From Enterococcus larvae (GTDB lineage Bacteria; Bacillota; Bacilli; Lactobacillales; Enterococcaceae), in the NCBI RefSeq assembly GCF_017830045.1, contig NZ_JAEDXU010000002.1:372001-436000 (forward strand): a stretch of DNA of 64,000 bases, given 5' to 3'. Numbering within the stretch: the stretch's first letter is position 1; the number at the start of each line of letters is the position of its first letter. A program made the position numbers and the translations under genes. The notes under the pieces were generated by a model. It searched no databases, was not told where the DNA came from, and saw nothing but the letters and a program-made list of their open reading frames with translations. Below, in pieces: positions 29,509 to 38,360 of this stretch.

Positions 29509-30072
29509 TCAGTTAGTATCTGTATTTTTTTTATCATCCATCCATGCATCATTAGCAGCTTCCTTCACTTTCTTTTCAACTGCTTTGGCTTTTTCGATTT
29601 CTTTCGTTACATTTTCATATTCAAGACGTGTGATTTCACCGCCTAAGTCATTCATGATCAAATGGTTCAATTGACGATTATCATCCTCTTCGGCAATCAT
29701 GATCAACCCTGTTTGTCCTTCAGCGATTTTCTCTGTCAAAAATTCGAAAATAGATTGCGCCCCTTGAATTTCTTTCGCATCTTGAGTTGCACCAATCAAA
29801 CTGCCGGCAAACCAGCCTAGCAAGACGCCTAAAGGACCACCTAAGATTCCAATCACCATCCCAATCAAGCTATCTTTAGAGGTATGGTCATTTCCTGTGA
29901 AATCTAGAAAATCATTGATTTTAAACTGGTGTGCACCGTCATTGTTATGGGTGATGACTGCCATCTGTTCACCTTTGATTTGTCGTCCAACATGTAGTTT
30001 TTTTACTTCTGAAAAGGCCTGATAGGCTTGACTCTCTACATCAAAATTCATGATAATCACGCGTTTAGACAT
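29509..30072 (-). CDS. DUF1269 family protein
   Basis: This 187-residue protein starts MSKRVIIMNFDVESQAYQAF. It has a central Gly-rich hydrophobic segment (LIGMVIGILGGPLGVLLGWF) that may be membrane-associated, followed by a regulatory-looking alpha/beta region (QTGLIMIAEEDD) and a Lys-rich helical tail. Members are annotated as stress-related membrane proteins of unknown function. I chose the ATG at 30072, six bases after GAGGTG. It is a single-gene transcript. Confidence 0.75.
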   Translation of the reverse strand: MSKRVIIMNFDVESQAYQAFSEVKKLHVGRQIKGEQMAVITHNNDGAHQFKINDFLDFTGNDHTSKDSLIGMVIGILGGPLGVLLGWFAGSLIGATQDAKEIQGAQSIFEFLTEKIAEGQTGLIMIAEEDDNRQLNHLIMNDLGGEITRLEYENVTKEIEKAKAVEKKVKEAANDAWMDDKKNTDTN

Positions 30073-30186
30073 TTTTCCCACCTCATTTGGTTTATTACCT
30101 TATTCTACCAGTAAATCTCCTGTTTGGGCAACGAAAATCATTTGACAGCTATGCTTTGTCGTCCAGTAATAAAGCAGCAACGCTGT

Positions 30187-32070
30187 CTATCTGCCGCCAG
30201 GACCACCGCCCATCTGATTAGCGGATGCTGCTGATCCGTCTTGTGAAACGGAGGTCATCTGTCCACTTAGAGTCAATGTTCCCAGTTCTGAACCGCCTTC
30301 ATAGCTCCCATCCTGATAAAGCCCGAATAAGGAAGTCCCTGAACTGCTTCCCCCTGATGACAACGTAAGGGTTTGTCCACTAGTCATTTCAGAAGTGCTA
30401 ACGACTAAATGATCAAACTGCTTGGATGGCTGGAAGGTTGCTATTGTATTGCCTGAGCTATCCTTAAGATTGATCACCGTGTCAGCGGCTTGTGTTGAGT
30501 TGAAGAAAATCCCAACAGCTGCTTGAGCTGAGCTGTCACTAACACCCATCGCCATACCTGAGCTCCCACTTGCGAGTAAAGTGCCTCCATCCATAGCGAA
30601 GGTTCCTTCATAATCCAGTGCGCCATTACCACCATTGACTGGTCCATTCACAAGTAAAGTTCCGCCATTCATGCGAATATCTCCATTACTGTCTACACCG
30701 TCTCCTTCAGCTTCAACATAGATTGTACCGCCGTTGATTTCCAAATACTTACTGCTGTCAGCAGCTTCTGCACCGCCGCCACCAAAGCTGTCGCCGCCAA
30801 ATGCTCCGGATTCACCGTCACTACCTCCTGCTGCATTGATCCCATCATCAGAGGCATGAACTTCTATTGTGCCGTCGTTGATTGTTACCGTCGATCCTTC
30901 CAAACCTTCATATGACTTGGCAACAGTGATTTTCCCATTATTGATGACAAGATCTGTATCTGCATGTATTCCGTCATCGCCACTGTTCATCGTGAACTCA
31001 CCGTTATTGATTGTTACCGCACCATTTGCATGAATGCTGTCATCAGCAGTATCCAGCTGATAGGTTCCATCATCTATCGTTATTGCTCCAGAAGCTTTCA
31101 AGCCTTTGTAGCTTGCTGTCGAATCTATTGCGGTATTCGAACTGCCTTGACCTGTCTGAATGGTCATTTCTGCTTTAGCAATGGATAAAGTCGTTTCAGC
31201 TTGAATACCATCTGTTCCGGTCGTCAAGTTGAACGTCCCATTATCAATACCGATCCATCCCTTTTCCGTTTCTGTGGCATTGTCTGACTGAATCCCGTCT
31301 CCTTCAGTAGAGCTGATCGTAAAAGTACCTCCAGCGATTGAGACAGAGTCTTTTCCCTTTATCCCGTTATTTTTTGCAGTCACATGAATATCACCGTTGG
31401 TAATGACTAAGTCATCCTTACTTTGAATCCCATTATTGTAGTTTCCGTTTACTGTCAGCTTCCCGGAACCATTGATTGTCAAATCGTCTTTACTAAAAAA
31501 CGCCGCGTTTGGGTCGGTCTCATCCGCCGTCGCATAGACATATTCGCTACCATCTGTCAGAGTGTTTTCTGAACCTTCAGCTAATGTCGTGATTACTTTT
31601 TCCGCTTGTTCGACATAAATAGCTGCTGAATCATCATTAGTAATCGTTACACCATTGAGTACTAGCTTAACCGTTCCTTGAGCAGCTGCTACTTTTATTT
31701 GTCCTTCATAGCTTCCTGATAAAATATAGGTTCCACCAGCACTGATCGTCAAAATTTGTCCACTCTCTGAAGCACCTGAACCAGATATTTTACTACTTGT
31801 TCCATTTAGCTTGATGTTGGTCGCATTCGCTTCGTCGTAGCTTTCATCAAAGTCTTCCTCATCATAAGACCCATATTTAGTCTCTCCGATCGCTGTTGTA
31901 TTAACTGCCGTCAATTCGGTCGAGCTTGCTGTCTGACTACTGCTTTGTGAAGATAATGCTGTCTGACTTGCTGTTCCACTACTGTTTGTATTCTCATCTA
32001 CTTTCTGACAACCCGCAAAAAGAAGCAGTGCTCCGGTTATCAGTGAAAGCTTAATTACTGTTTTTTTCAT
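30187..32070 (-). CDS. Carbohydrate-binding-domain lipoprotein (DUF4353)
   Basis: This 627-residue exported lipoprotein has the signal MKKTVIKLSLITGALLLFAG ending in a Cys lipobox. A Ser/Thr-rich linker follows, and then a long run of short beta-strand repeats built on the pattern 'I-x-N/D-G-x-(F/I/L)-x-(V/I)-x-(A/T)' with DDGIHA/DDGIN/GDGIQ turns. This looks like a right-handed beta-helix. The C-terminus ends in a Gly-rich GGGPGGR tail. The function is unknown. It is the last gene of a three-gene operon with DUF4956 and VTC-domain genes. I use the ATG at 32070, preceded by AGGTGA. Confidence 0.8.
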   Translation of the reverse strand: MKKTVIKLSLITGALLLFAGCQKVDENTNSSGTASQTALSSQSSSQTASSTELTAVNTTAIGETKYGSYDEEDFDESYDEANATNIKLNGTSSKISGSGASESGQILTISAGGTYILSGSYEGQIKVAAAQGTVKLVLNGVTITNDDSAAIYVEQAEKVITTLAEGSENTLTDGSEYVYATADETDPNAAFFSKDDLTINGSGKLTVNGNYNNGIQSKDDLVITNGDIHVTAKNNGIKGKDSVSIAGGTFTISSTEGDGIQSDNATETEKGWIGIDNGTFNLTTGTDGIQAETTLSIAKAEMTIQTGQGSSNTAIDSTASYKGLKASGAITIDDGTYQLDTADDSIHANGAVTINNGEFTMNSGDDGIHADTDLVINNGKITVAKSYEGLEGSTVTINDGTIEVHASDDGINAAGGSDGESGAFGGDSFGGGGAEAADSSKYLEINGGTIYVEAEGDGVDSNGDIRMNGGTLLVNGPVNGGNGALDYEGTFAMDGGTLLASGSSGMAMGVSDSSAQAAVGIFFNSTQAADTVINLKDSSGNTIATFQPSKQFDHLVVSTSEMTSGQTLTLSSGGSSSGTSLFGLYQDGSYEGGSELGTLTLSGQMTSVSQDGSAASANQMGGGPGGR

Positions 32071-32079
32071 GATAGTCAC

Positions 32080-32757
32080 CTACAATTCATCTTTATTGGT
32101 GGAAACTTTCCCTGATACAATCGTCAAATTCCCATTTCTAACTCGCAAGGCATCCATCAATGCTTTTTCTTTCTGAGCATCCTTCAGTGTGACATGATAG
32201 CGAAGCTCGTATAGACTCCCCATATTCGTTGTTTTGACAGAATCCAAATTGTGATTATAGGTAAATTCTTTGAATAAATCATCAAAAAGTCCCGGATAAT
32301 CCAGATCCTCAGGTATTGTGATTTTGATTTCACGTTCTGCTACCTTATTTTTTTCGCCGAAATGACTGGCATTAAGAGCCACTAAAGCAATAGCGATCAC
32401 AACAGAAAATAAAATGACATAACTGATAAAGCCCATACCCGTTGCTAAGCCGATACCCATTGACCAGAATACGCTGGTAATTTCACGAGCCCCTCCCGCA
32501 ACAGAGCGAAAACGGATCAAGCTGAAGGCCCCCATTATGGCAACGCCAGTTCCCAAATTTCCATTAACAAGCATGATCACCAATTGAACTAGAATTGGTA
32601 AAATCACCAATGTGATAATAAAGTTTTTTGAGTATGTGCTTCGATACATATGCACACAGGCAACTAGTATTCCTAATGCAAGTGAAGTAAGAATACATAG
32701 AAATAAACTCATTAAATCTAACTCCACTGAACTCTCTGTAAATAGACTAGACAACAT
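32080..32757 (-). CDS. DUF4956 membrane protein
   Basis: This 225-residue integral membrane protein has about four spans in its first 130 residues (LFLCILTSLALGILVACVHM, FIITLVILPILVQLVIMLVN, MGIGLATGMGF and VILFSVVIAIALVAL). The conserved AFSLIRFRSVAGGAREI motif lies between them, and a cytoplasmic alpha/beta tail follows. Its role is unknown. It overlaps the upstream VTC gene by 11 bases and is nine bases from the lipoprotein start, so the three are coupled. Confidence 0.85.
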   Translation of the reverse strand: MLSSLFTESSVELDLMSLFLCILTSLALGILVACVHMYRSTYSKNFIITLVILPILVQLVIMLVNGNLGTGVAIMGAFSLIRFRSVAGGAREITSVFWSMGIGLATGMGFISYVILFSVVIAIALVALNASHFGEKNKVAEREIKITIPEDLDYPGLFDDLFKEFTYNHNLDSVKTTNMGSLYELRYHVTLKDAQKEKALMDALRVRNGNLTIVSGKVSTNKDEL

Positions 32758-33478
32758 GGCTGAATTCCTCCTTAGAAAATAGATAACGCTGATAGGTTTG
32801 AGCGTATTTTGAAAATGATGCCGGATAGATTTCTAGTTCCCCCAACAGTTCCGAAAACCACAGCGGATAGGCACCTAATGCTTTGACTTCCATCAAAACA
32901 TCGATCTCAGGTGCCACTCGTTCCCCGTCAGCACCACTAGCAATATCGAGATTCTCTGTTCGATAGCGAATATTGAAGTCAAAGGTTACTCGAAAATCCT
33001 CATCTTTCGGATAGAAATAAGCTCTGCGGTCATACGCAATCATTACCTTCGGTTCAAGCTTTCTTCTTAGGACCAACCAATCTATTTCATCTTTGATCTG
33101 CATGTCTTTTGAGCTGCTGAACTTAAAAGCAGACCTCTTTGTTTCAAAAAATTCACCAGCTTCCTCATAAGGAAGCGTCACTCGACGTTTATAGACGACG
33201 CCCTTTACCTTCTTTTTTATTTCCATAAATACATTGGTATCCTTCTGAGGAACACCATAGCTTCGCAAGCGGAATTTTTCTTTGAAGACCGGTTTATTGA
33301 TTGAATGCCGAATCATTTCAAAATCATCTGTATCAAAATAGACTGAAATAATTGTATGCAGTCCATACTCATCCTCTTGCATATGCTGATTCATTTTCTC
33401 CACAAGTCTGTCATATTTTTCGTAGGACAATTTATATTTTTTTTCCCGTCGTTGAAAACAATTTTTAAGTTTTACCAT
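32747..33478 (-). CDS. VTC-domain protein (polyphosphate polymerase-like)
   Basis: This 243-residue protein belongs to the VTC family (triphosphate tunnel fold). It shows the family start FQRREKKYKLSYEKYDRL, SVYFDTDDFEMIRHSI, and the basic strands FKEKFRLRSYG and EIKKKVKGVVYKRRVTLPYE, which line the tunnel. VTC domains of fungi make polyphosphate. Whether bacterial members of this type do so is unproven. The start ATG at 33478 follows AGGAGATAGG. Downstream are DUF4956 and the beta-helix lipoprotein, a recurrent bacterial trio often linked to CotH-type kinases elsewhere. Confidence 0.85.
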   Translation of the reverse strand: MVKLKNCFQRREKKYKLSYEKYDRLVEKMNQHMQEDEYGLHTIISVYFDTDDFEMIRHSINKPVFKEKFRLRSYGVPQKDTNVFMEIKKKVKGVVYKRRVTLPYEEAGEFFETKRSAFKFSSSKDMQIKDEIDWLVLRRKLEPKVMIAYDRRAYFYPKDEDFRVTFDFNIRYRTENLDIASGADGERVAPEIDVLMEVKALGAYPLWFSELLGELEIYPASFSKYAQTYQRYLFSKEEFSHVV

Positions 33479-33611
33479 TTCCTATCTCCTCCTGTACACC
33501 TTGAGTATAGAAAACTCAACATAAATCAAGCTTAAAAACATGAAATAAAAATGAAAACATCTTCATAATCAATTTAAATCCTTGGATCATCCTTATTTGG
33601 GAGACTATTTG

Positions 33612-33665
33612 AACACAAAGAAACACCCGAAAACAAGCTTCCTGTTGCACTTGTTCTCAGGTGTT
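33612..33665 (-). terminator. Intrinsic terminator of the zinc-ribbon gene
   Basis: A 16-bp stem (33622-33637 with 33650-33665, two G-U pairs) is followed by TTTCTTTGTG on the minus strand. Confidence 0.8.
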
Positions 33666-33757
33666 AGGATCAAAAAGGAGATAGTATCATACCTCAACCT
33701 AATCAACGCTATTTCTAATTTTACGCACTTACTTTCCGACTTGACTGTAAAGTCGAT

Positions 33758-34030
33758 CTACTCAGCTGCTTCTTGCCAACGTTTAAGCTGAGACAAGTAC
33801 GCTCTGGTTTGCTCCTTGATTTTCTTTTTTTCAGTCTCTGTATCTGCTCCTTGATATTCTGGAGAGTATTCTAAGCCCATTTCCACATACTGCTCCAATG
33901 TCAGCTCATTGGCAAAAGTCCCATCCTTATAGCAGTAAGCACAATAGTCAACAGATAAAGTACCATCTGCGTTGCTTCCTTTATGTTCTTCCTTTGAAAT
34001 ATCCATTCCGCAACTTTGACAGATTTCCAT
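33758..34030 (-). CDS. Putative zinc-ribbon domain protein
   Basis: This 90-residue protein starts MEICQSCGMDISKEEHKGSN and has a second Cys pair, DYCAYCYKDG, forming a CxxC...CxxC zinc ribbon. A helical acidic C-terminal part follows. It matches the family annotated as putative zinc ribbon domain of unknown function. Two ATG codons (34036 and 34030) fit. The second is better spaced from AGGAGG (eight bases). It is a single-gene unit. Confidence 0.8.
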   Translation of the reverse strand: MEICQSCGMDISKEEHKGSNADGTLSVDYCAYCYKDGTFANELTLEQYVEMGLEYSPEYQGADTETEKKKIKEQTRAYLSQLKRWQEAAE

Positions 34031-34113
34031 AGCCATTTCCTCCTAGTGGTCTGCATTATATTTACTATACCAAAACAAGAAAGCGGATACAATCCGTTCG
34101 AGTATTGTAACCC

Positions 34114-34159
34114 ACAAAAAGAAACGGAGCATCCCAGCTCAGGATTCTCCGCTTCTTTG
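34114..34159 (-). terminator. Intrinsic terminator of obgE
   Basis: AAAGAAGCGGAG pairs with CTCCGTTTCTTT (one G-U pair) and TTTTTGTGGG follows on the minus strand, just after the obgE stop. Confidence 0.8.
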
Positions 34160-34182
34160 TACTATTCTAATATCTAGAATAC

Positions 34183-35496
34183 TTATTCAACAAACTCAAA
34201 TTCATATCCGCCGATACGAACGATATCTCCATCTTTAGCTCCTCTGGCACGAAGCGCTTCATCCACACCCATTCCACGCAGCTGTCTTGCAAAACGCATG
34301 ACTGTTTCATCGTGTTCAAAGTTTGTCATCTGGAACAGACGCTCCAATGCTTCTCCTGAGAGTACCCAAGCCGCATCAGAATCACGATCGATCGAGAATT
34401 CAGGCCCTTCAGGATTGAAGCCGTAACGTACCGTTTCTTCTTCCACTTCATCAGCATACAGAGGAAATTCAGGAGTTACGTCAATGAGATCTGCTGTAGC
34501 ATTCAATAATGGCTCCAAGCCCTTTTTCGAGACACCGGAAACTGGAAAAATCGGGATAGGATCAGCAAATTCATCTTCCTGCTCCTTAGCAATTTCTTTT
34601 CTGAATTTCTTCAGATTTTCTTCTGCTTCAGGCATATCCATCTTATTTGCTACGATGATTTGAGGCCGCTCCATCAATCGAAGATTATGTGAAGCCAGCT
34701 CCTTATTGATAGAAAGATAATCCTCATAAGGATCTCTTCCTTCCATGCCGCTCATATCGATGACATGAAGAATAACTCTGGTTCTTTCTATATGGCGTAG
34801 AAATTGTGTCCCCAATCCAACACCTTGAGAAGCTCCTTCGATCAATCCAGGTAGATCTGCTGCAGCAAAGCTGCGGCCATCGCTTGTTGTTACCATGCCT
34901 AAATTTGGTACCAGTGTGGTGAAATGATAAGCACCAATTTTAGGTCTTGCCGCCGAAATAACAGATAGCAAGGTTGATTTTCCAACTGAGGGGAAACCAA
35001 CTAACCCAACATCTGCTAAAACCTTTAACTCTAATTCAATTTTTCTATCTTGCCCAGGCTCGCCGTTCTCAGCGATTTCCGGTGCAGGATTTCTAGCTGA
35101 GGCAAACCGTGTGTTCCCGCGTCCGCCACGTCCGCCTTTGGCTACTGTTAATGTTTGACCATTGTCTACTAAGTCACCAATCAAAGCACCGCTTTCAGCA
35201 TCACGAACTGTGGTTCCCGGCGGTACCTTAACAATCAAATCCTCAGAGCCTCTTCCGTGCATTCCCTTACTCATACCGTTTTCTCCGGCTGGCGCTTTAA
35301 AGTGGCGATTAAAGCGGAAATCCATCAACGTCCGCAAGCCCTCTTCCACCATCAGAACAACGTCGCCGCCATTCCCGCCGTCTCCTCCGGCTGGTCCGCC
35401 ATCTGGTACGTATTTCTCTCTTCTAAAGGCAACCATTCCGTCGCCGCCTTTTCCAGCTTTGACATCAATCACTACCTGATCTAAAAACATGGACAT
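34183..35496 (-). CDS. obgE: GTPase ObgE/CgtA
   Basis: Obg is an essential ribosome-associated GTPase. The 437-residue protein has three parts. The Gly-rich Obg fold is at residues 1-158 ([42 protein letters not shown]). The G domain has G1 [11 protein letters not shown]3 [11 protein letters not shown]4 NKMDMPE and G5 SGVSKKG. The C-terminal OCT domain is [16 protein letters not shown].... The start ATG lies 8 bases after GGAGG. It marks the left edge of the accessory block. Confidence 0.97.
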   Translation of the reverse strand: MSMFLDQVVIDVKAGKGGDGMVAFRREKYVPDGGPAGGDGGNGGDVVLMVEEGLRTLMDFRFNRHFKAPAGENGMSKGMHGRGSEDLIVKVPPGTTVRDAESGALIGDLVDNGQTLTVAKGGRGGRGNTRFASARNPAPEIAENGEPGQDRKIELELKVLADVGLVGFPSVGKSTLLSVISAARPKIGAYHFTTLVPNLGMVTTSDGRSFAAADLPGLIEGASQGVGLGTQFLRHIERTRVILHVIDMSGMEGRDPYEDYLSINKELASHNLRLMERPQIIVANKMDMPEAEENLKKFRKEIAKEQEDEFADPIPIFPVSGVSKKGLEPLLNATADLIDVTPEFPLYADEVEEETVRYGFNPEGPEFSIDRDSDAAWVLSGEALERLFQMTNFEHDETVMRFARQLRGMGVDEALRARGAKDGDIVRIGGYEFEFVE

Positions 35497-36206
35497 TTTT
35501 TTGCCCTCCCAATCACTAAATAATCTATGAATTTCCTTATTGCTACTTACTTATAGCGGAATCATCCATTCTAAATAACACATCTATGTTTCTGATCATT
35601 AAATGACAATTGCTTCTAGTTCCTTTGTTATGCACGTAGAGCAAAGGTCACTTTTCATGTGATGAATCTTCAATAGGATTCACATAGATATTTACACTAT
35701 CATTATTTGAATGAACTTGCAAGAAACACTTGCTGTTTCCTCCCTATGTCGGAAAGCTATGTAACGTTCAAAATTCTAGTGTAAGTATAGCACAAATTTC
35801 TTGTGATAAAAAACAACTTCTACAGTAAAAGTTTTGATTTTCATCTACTCAAACGCTGTCTCCTCCAAACAATTCAGCTTAGCTGACTTGCTAACGGTAC
35901 AAATCCTGTTAAATAACCAAAATTTTCTCTATCTATAGTGCAATAAACAGACACCTTCTTAGGCAATCAATTCTTGAACAGGAATTATATAGTCCATAAA
36001 AGTAAAAATAGTCCTATCCAGCTATAAAAATCTAATTTTTTTACAAGAAGAATCCTTTGATTGTGTAATTTAAGTTTCCAATTTTCACTTATAATTAACG
36101 CATAAAGGACTTATAATGGTATGAACGGAATGTATCCGCTTTCTCATTTGGAAAGTTATTTCTATTCCCGAAATGCCGAATACTATTCAGATAGAGGTGT
36201 GTTTAA
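35497..36206. other. 710-base intergenic stretch between obgE and the transporter gene
   Basis: No coding frame or RNA gene is convincing. On the minus strand a TATACT element near 35785-35790 could serve obgE, which would give it a leader of about 280 bases. Next to it is the imperfect inverted repeat CACAAATTTCTTGTG (35792-35806). On the plus strand, TATAAT-like hexamers near 36091 and 36112 may serve the transporter gene, but I see no good -35. Confidence 0.4.
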
Positions 36207-37214
36207 ATGGAAGACGGAGTCAAACGTGAATCAAGTACTTTGCTCTCACGGAAACAAAAATTGGATGCCAGTTTTACTAGACAGGGAATTACCAGTGGGA
36301 TTCTTTCAGCAGTTACATTCGGACTTTACAGTACGATTTCTGCTTATGCGATGACGCTTGATCCCTTAGCAGGGGTTGTCAGTGTATTTGCGGCACCATT
36401 TGTGGCATCAGCAATCAATGATACGATCGCAGCAATTTGGCTATTGGCATTCAATGTCGCCAAGGGACGGTTCAAAGAAATCGGACGCAGTCTTGCTATC
36501 ATTCCGGGATTGATGGTGATCTTAGGTGCCTTGTTCGGAGGGCCCATTGCAAACGGCGCTTACCTGATCGGTATCGCTTCAGCAGGGGCAGCTGCAATAC
36601 CAATATCCGCACTATTCCCGATGTTTGGAGCAATTTTTGCTCGAATTTTTTTAAAACAGCAAATTTCCAAACGTGTAGGAATCGGTATGGCAGTCTGTAT
36701 CATGGGGGCGATTTTGATTTCTATGGATGGCGGCGGATCTGTCGGGTCTGACTTTACCTTTGGAATCATTTGCGCATTCATCGCAGCAATTGGCTGGGGA
36801 ATGGAAGGCGTCTTCTCTGCTTTTGGTATGTCCATGATCGATTCGAATATTGCAATCAATATTCGACAAGCTGTTTCCGGCATCGTTTTTATTGTTGTCG
36901 TACTTCCTTTGTTCAATGCTTTTGATCTATTCAAGGAAGTTTTAGCAGCACCTTCCCTTATGCTGATCATTGCAGCAGGTGCTCTATTCGCTGCCTCATC
37001 ATTTCTTGCCTGGTATGTGGCCAACAGTAAAGTAGGCGTTGCCACTGGTATGTCTTTAAACAGCACATATGTACTATGGGGGGTTGTCTTCTCAGCGATT
37101 TTCCTGAGAACCAGCTTGAGCCCGATGATGATTCTTGGAGCTGTAATCATTACTGCCGGAGCCATTGTTGTTTCAGTGAATCCCCTGGACTTTATCAAGA
37201 AGAAGGAGGACTAA
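36207..37214 (+). CDS. DMT-superfamily (EamA) transporter, possibly for choline
   Basis: This 335-residue integral membrane protein has about ten spans and the internal repeat of EamA transporters (GITSGILSAVTFGLYSTISA in the first half, FGIICAFIAAIGWGMEGVFS in the second). The DMT superfamily includes LicB-type choline permeases. The position beside a choline-degradation locus and a choline kinase suggests choline or trimethylamine transport, but the substrate is inference. The ATG at 36207 has GAGGTG seven bases upstream. The next gene starts two bases after its stop. Confidence 0.75.
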   Translation: MEDGVKRESSTLLSRKQKLDASFTRQGITSGILSAVTFGLYSTISAYAMTLDPLAGVVSVFAAPFVASAINDTIAAIWLLAFNVAKGRFKEIGRSLAIIPGLMVILGALFGGPIANGAYLIGIASAGAAAIPISALFPMFGAIFARIFLKQQISKRVGIGMAVCIMGAILISMDGGGSVGSDFTFGIICAFIAAIGWGMEGVFSAFGMSMIDSNIAINIRQAVSGIVFIVVVLPLFNAFDLFKEVLAAPSLMLIIAAGALFAASSFLAWYVANSKVGVATGMSLNSTYVLWGVVFSAIFLRTSLSPMMILGAVIITAGAIVVSVNPLDFIKKKED

Positions 37215-37216
37215 GT

Positions 37217-37504
37217 ATGCTACTACCGATTCGTTCACGCGTACTACATTATATCGCTACCACCGGTGTCTCTACCGTTGATTCAGTCATGGATGGTCTG
37301 AGAGAAGAATACGGAACTGAGCGACAATTTACCCAACCGAATTTTGTTGAACATATGCTTTCATTGAAGGAAAATGGGCTGATCGACGAGCTGTCCTATG
37401 ATTTGGATGATAATGATAATCTTCAGATCGAGTACAATATCAATGAAGAAGGAATCAATACGATCAATAAATACTTACCAAAAAAATGGCGACTTGATCA
37501 ATAA
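37217..37504 (+). CDS. Small protein cotranscribed with the transporter, unknown function
   Basis: This 95-residue protein starts MLLPIRSRVLHYIATTG, placed eight bases after AAGGAGGA at the end of the transporter gene. The pattern of a helical start, FVEHMLSLKENGLIDEL and a beta pair (DNLQIEYNINEEGI) resembles a winged-helix DNA-binding domain. I do not recognise the family. It is soluble and acidic. Its tight coupling to the transporter suggests a shared regulator or accessory role, which is inference. Confidence 0.65.
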   Translation: MLLPIRSRVLHYIATTGVSTVDSVMDGLREEYGTERQFTQPNFVEHMLSLKENGLIDELSYDLDDNDNLQIEYNINEEGINTINKYLPKKWRLDQ

Positions 37505-37518
37505 TTTTTGAGCAACAA

Positions 37519-37569
37519 TAAAAAAACAGGATGAGAACATGTGTGATACAGCTACTGTCCTCGTCCTGT
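37519..37569 (-). terminator. Intrinsic terminator at the 3' end of the microcompartment regulatory genes
   Basis: ACAGGATGAG (37526-37535) pairs with CTCGTCCTGT (37560-37569), followed by seven T residues on the minus strand. It ends the response-regulator gene and may also stop the convergent transporter transcript. Confidence 0.8.
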
Positions 37570-37584
37570 CTGTCTATTATCTTT

Positions 37585-38349
37585 TCAACTGCTTACACCA
37601 ATATGAACATTTTTTCGATATTTATTTGGAGTTATACTCATCTGACGATAAAAAACTCGGTTGAAATAAGACGGATCATTGAATCCGCACTCACTTGAAA
37701 TACGGTATGATGGGTAGTCGGATGTTTCCAGTAACTTACAAGCGTAATCGATGCGCAAATTGTTTACGTAGTCTGTGTAAGAAAGTCCGACTTCTCGTTT
37801 AAATACTCTACTGAAATATTGGGGATTCATATATACATGAGCTGAAACCTTTTGCAAGGTAATCTTTTCTTTGTAATTTTCTTGAATAAAATGAAGAGCT
37901 TCCTTGATGAATCCCTGGATTTCAGAGACAGTAATTTCTTCATTATCACTATCTGCTGCAGGTCTTCTCCCGGTATCAGCAAGTTCAGCTATCAAGCGAT
38001 GAAGCATTGCAATGATTTCCCGAGGCTTCACCGGCTTCAACATATATTTGGACACCTTTAGATCGATAGCCTTCTGTGCATATGAAAAATCTGAAAAAGC
38101 AGATAAAATAACCGCTTTAGAATCTGGTAAAAAGGTTCGTATCTCTTCCAAAACACTCAATCCATCCTTTTCAGGAATCAATATATCCAGAAAGATAATC
38201 TCCGGACAATGCTGTTTTGCTAAAGTTATCGCTTCTCCACCTGTGGAGCAGGATAGAACGACATGCTTCGCACTGACCTCTTCCATTACAATGGCTTTAA
38301 GAAAATCCCTTTCCAACATCTCATCTTCAACAATTAAGATCGCTCCCAT
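37585..38349 (-). CDS. AraC/YesN-type response regulator of the choline locus
   Basis: This 254-residue protein has a receiver domain (ILIVEDEMLERDFLKAIV, phospho-acceptor Asp in EIIFLDILIPEKDGL, Lys in KYMLKPVKPREI). A short linker and a C-terminal AraC-type double helix-turn-helix follow (ITLQKVSAHVYMNPQYFSRV, then ISSECGFNDPSYFNRVFYRQ). It is almost certainly the partner of the PocR histidine kinase immediately upstream (12-base overlap). The likely target is the microcompartment operon. The operator may be the tandem repeat at 53532-53569; that link is inference. Confidence 0.92.
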   Translation of the reverse strand: MGAILIVEDEMLERDFLKAIVMEEVSAKHVVLSCSTGGEAITLAKQHCPEIIFLDILIPEKDGLSVLEEIRTFLPDSKAVILSAFSDFSYAQKAIDLKVSKYMLKPVKPREIIAMLHRLIAELADTGRRPAADSDNEEITVSEIQGFIKEALHFIQENYKEKITLQKVSAHVYMNPQYFSRVFKREVGLSYTDYVNNLRIDYACKLLETSDYPSYRISSECGFNDPSYFNRVFYRQMSITPNKYRKNVHIGVSS

Positions 38350-38360
38350 ACTTTCACTCC

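Noticed and set aside
36560-37198. Long open frame antisense to the DMT transporter
   Set aside because: It is the reverse shadow of a membrane protein gene, with no ribosome binding site and Thr/Ile/Pro-rich low-complexity composition.
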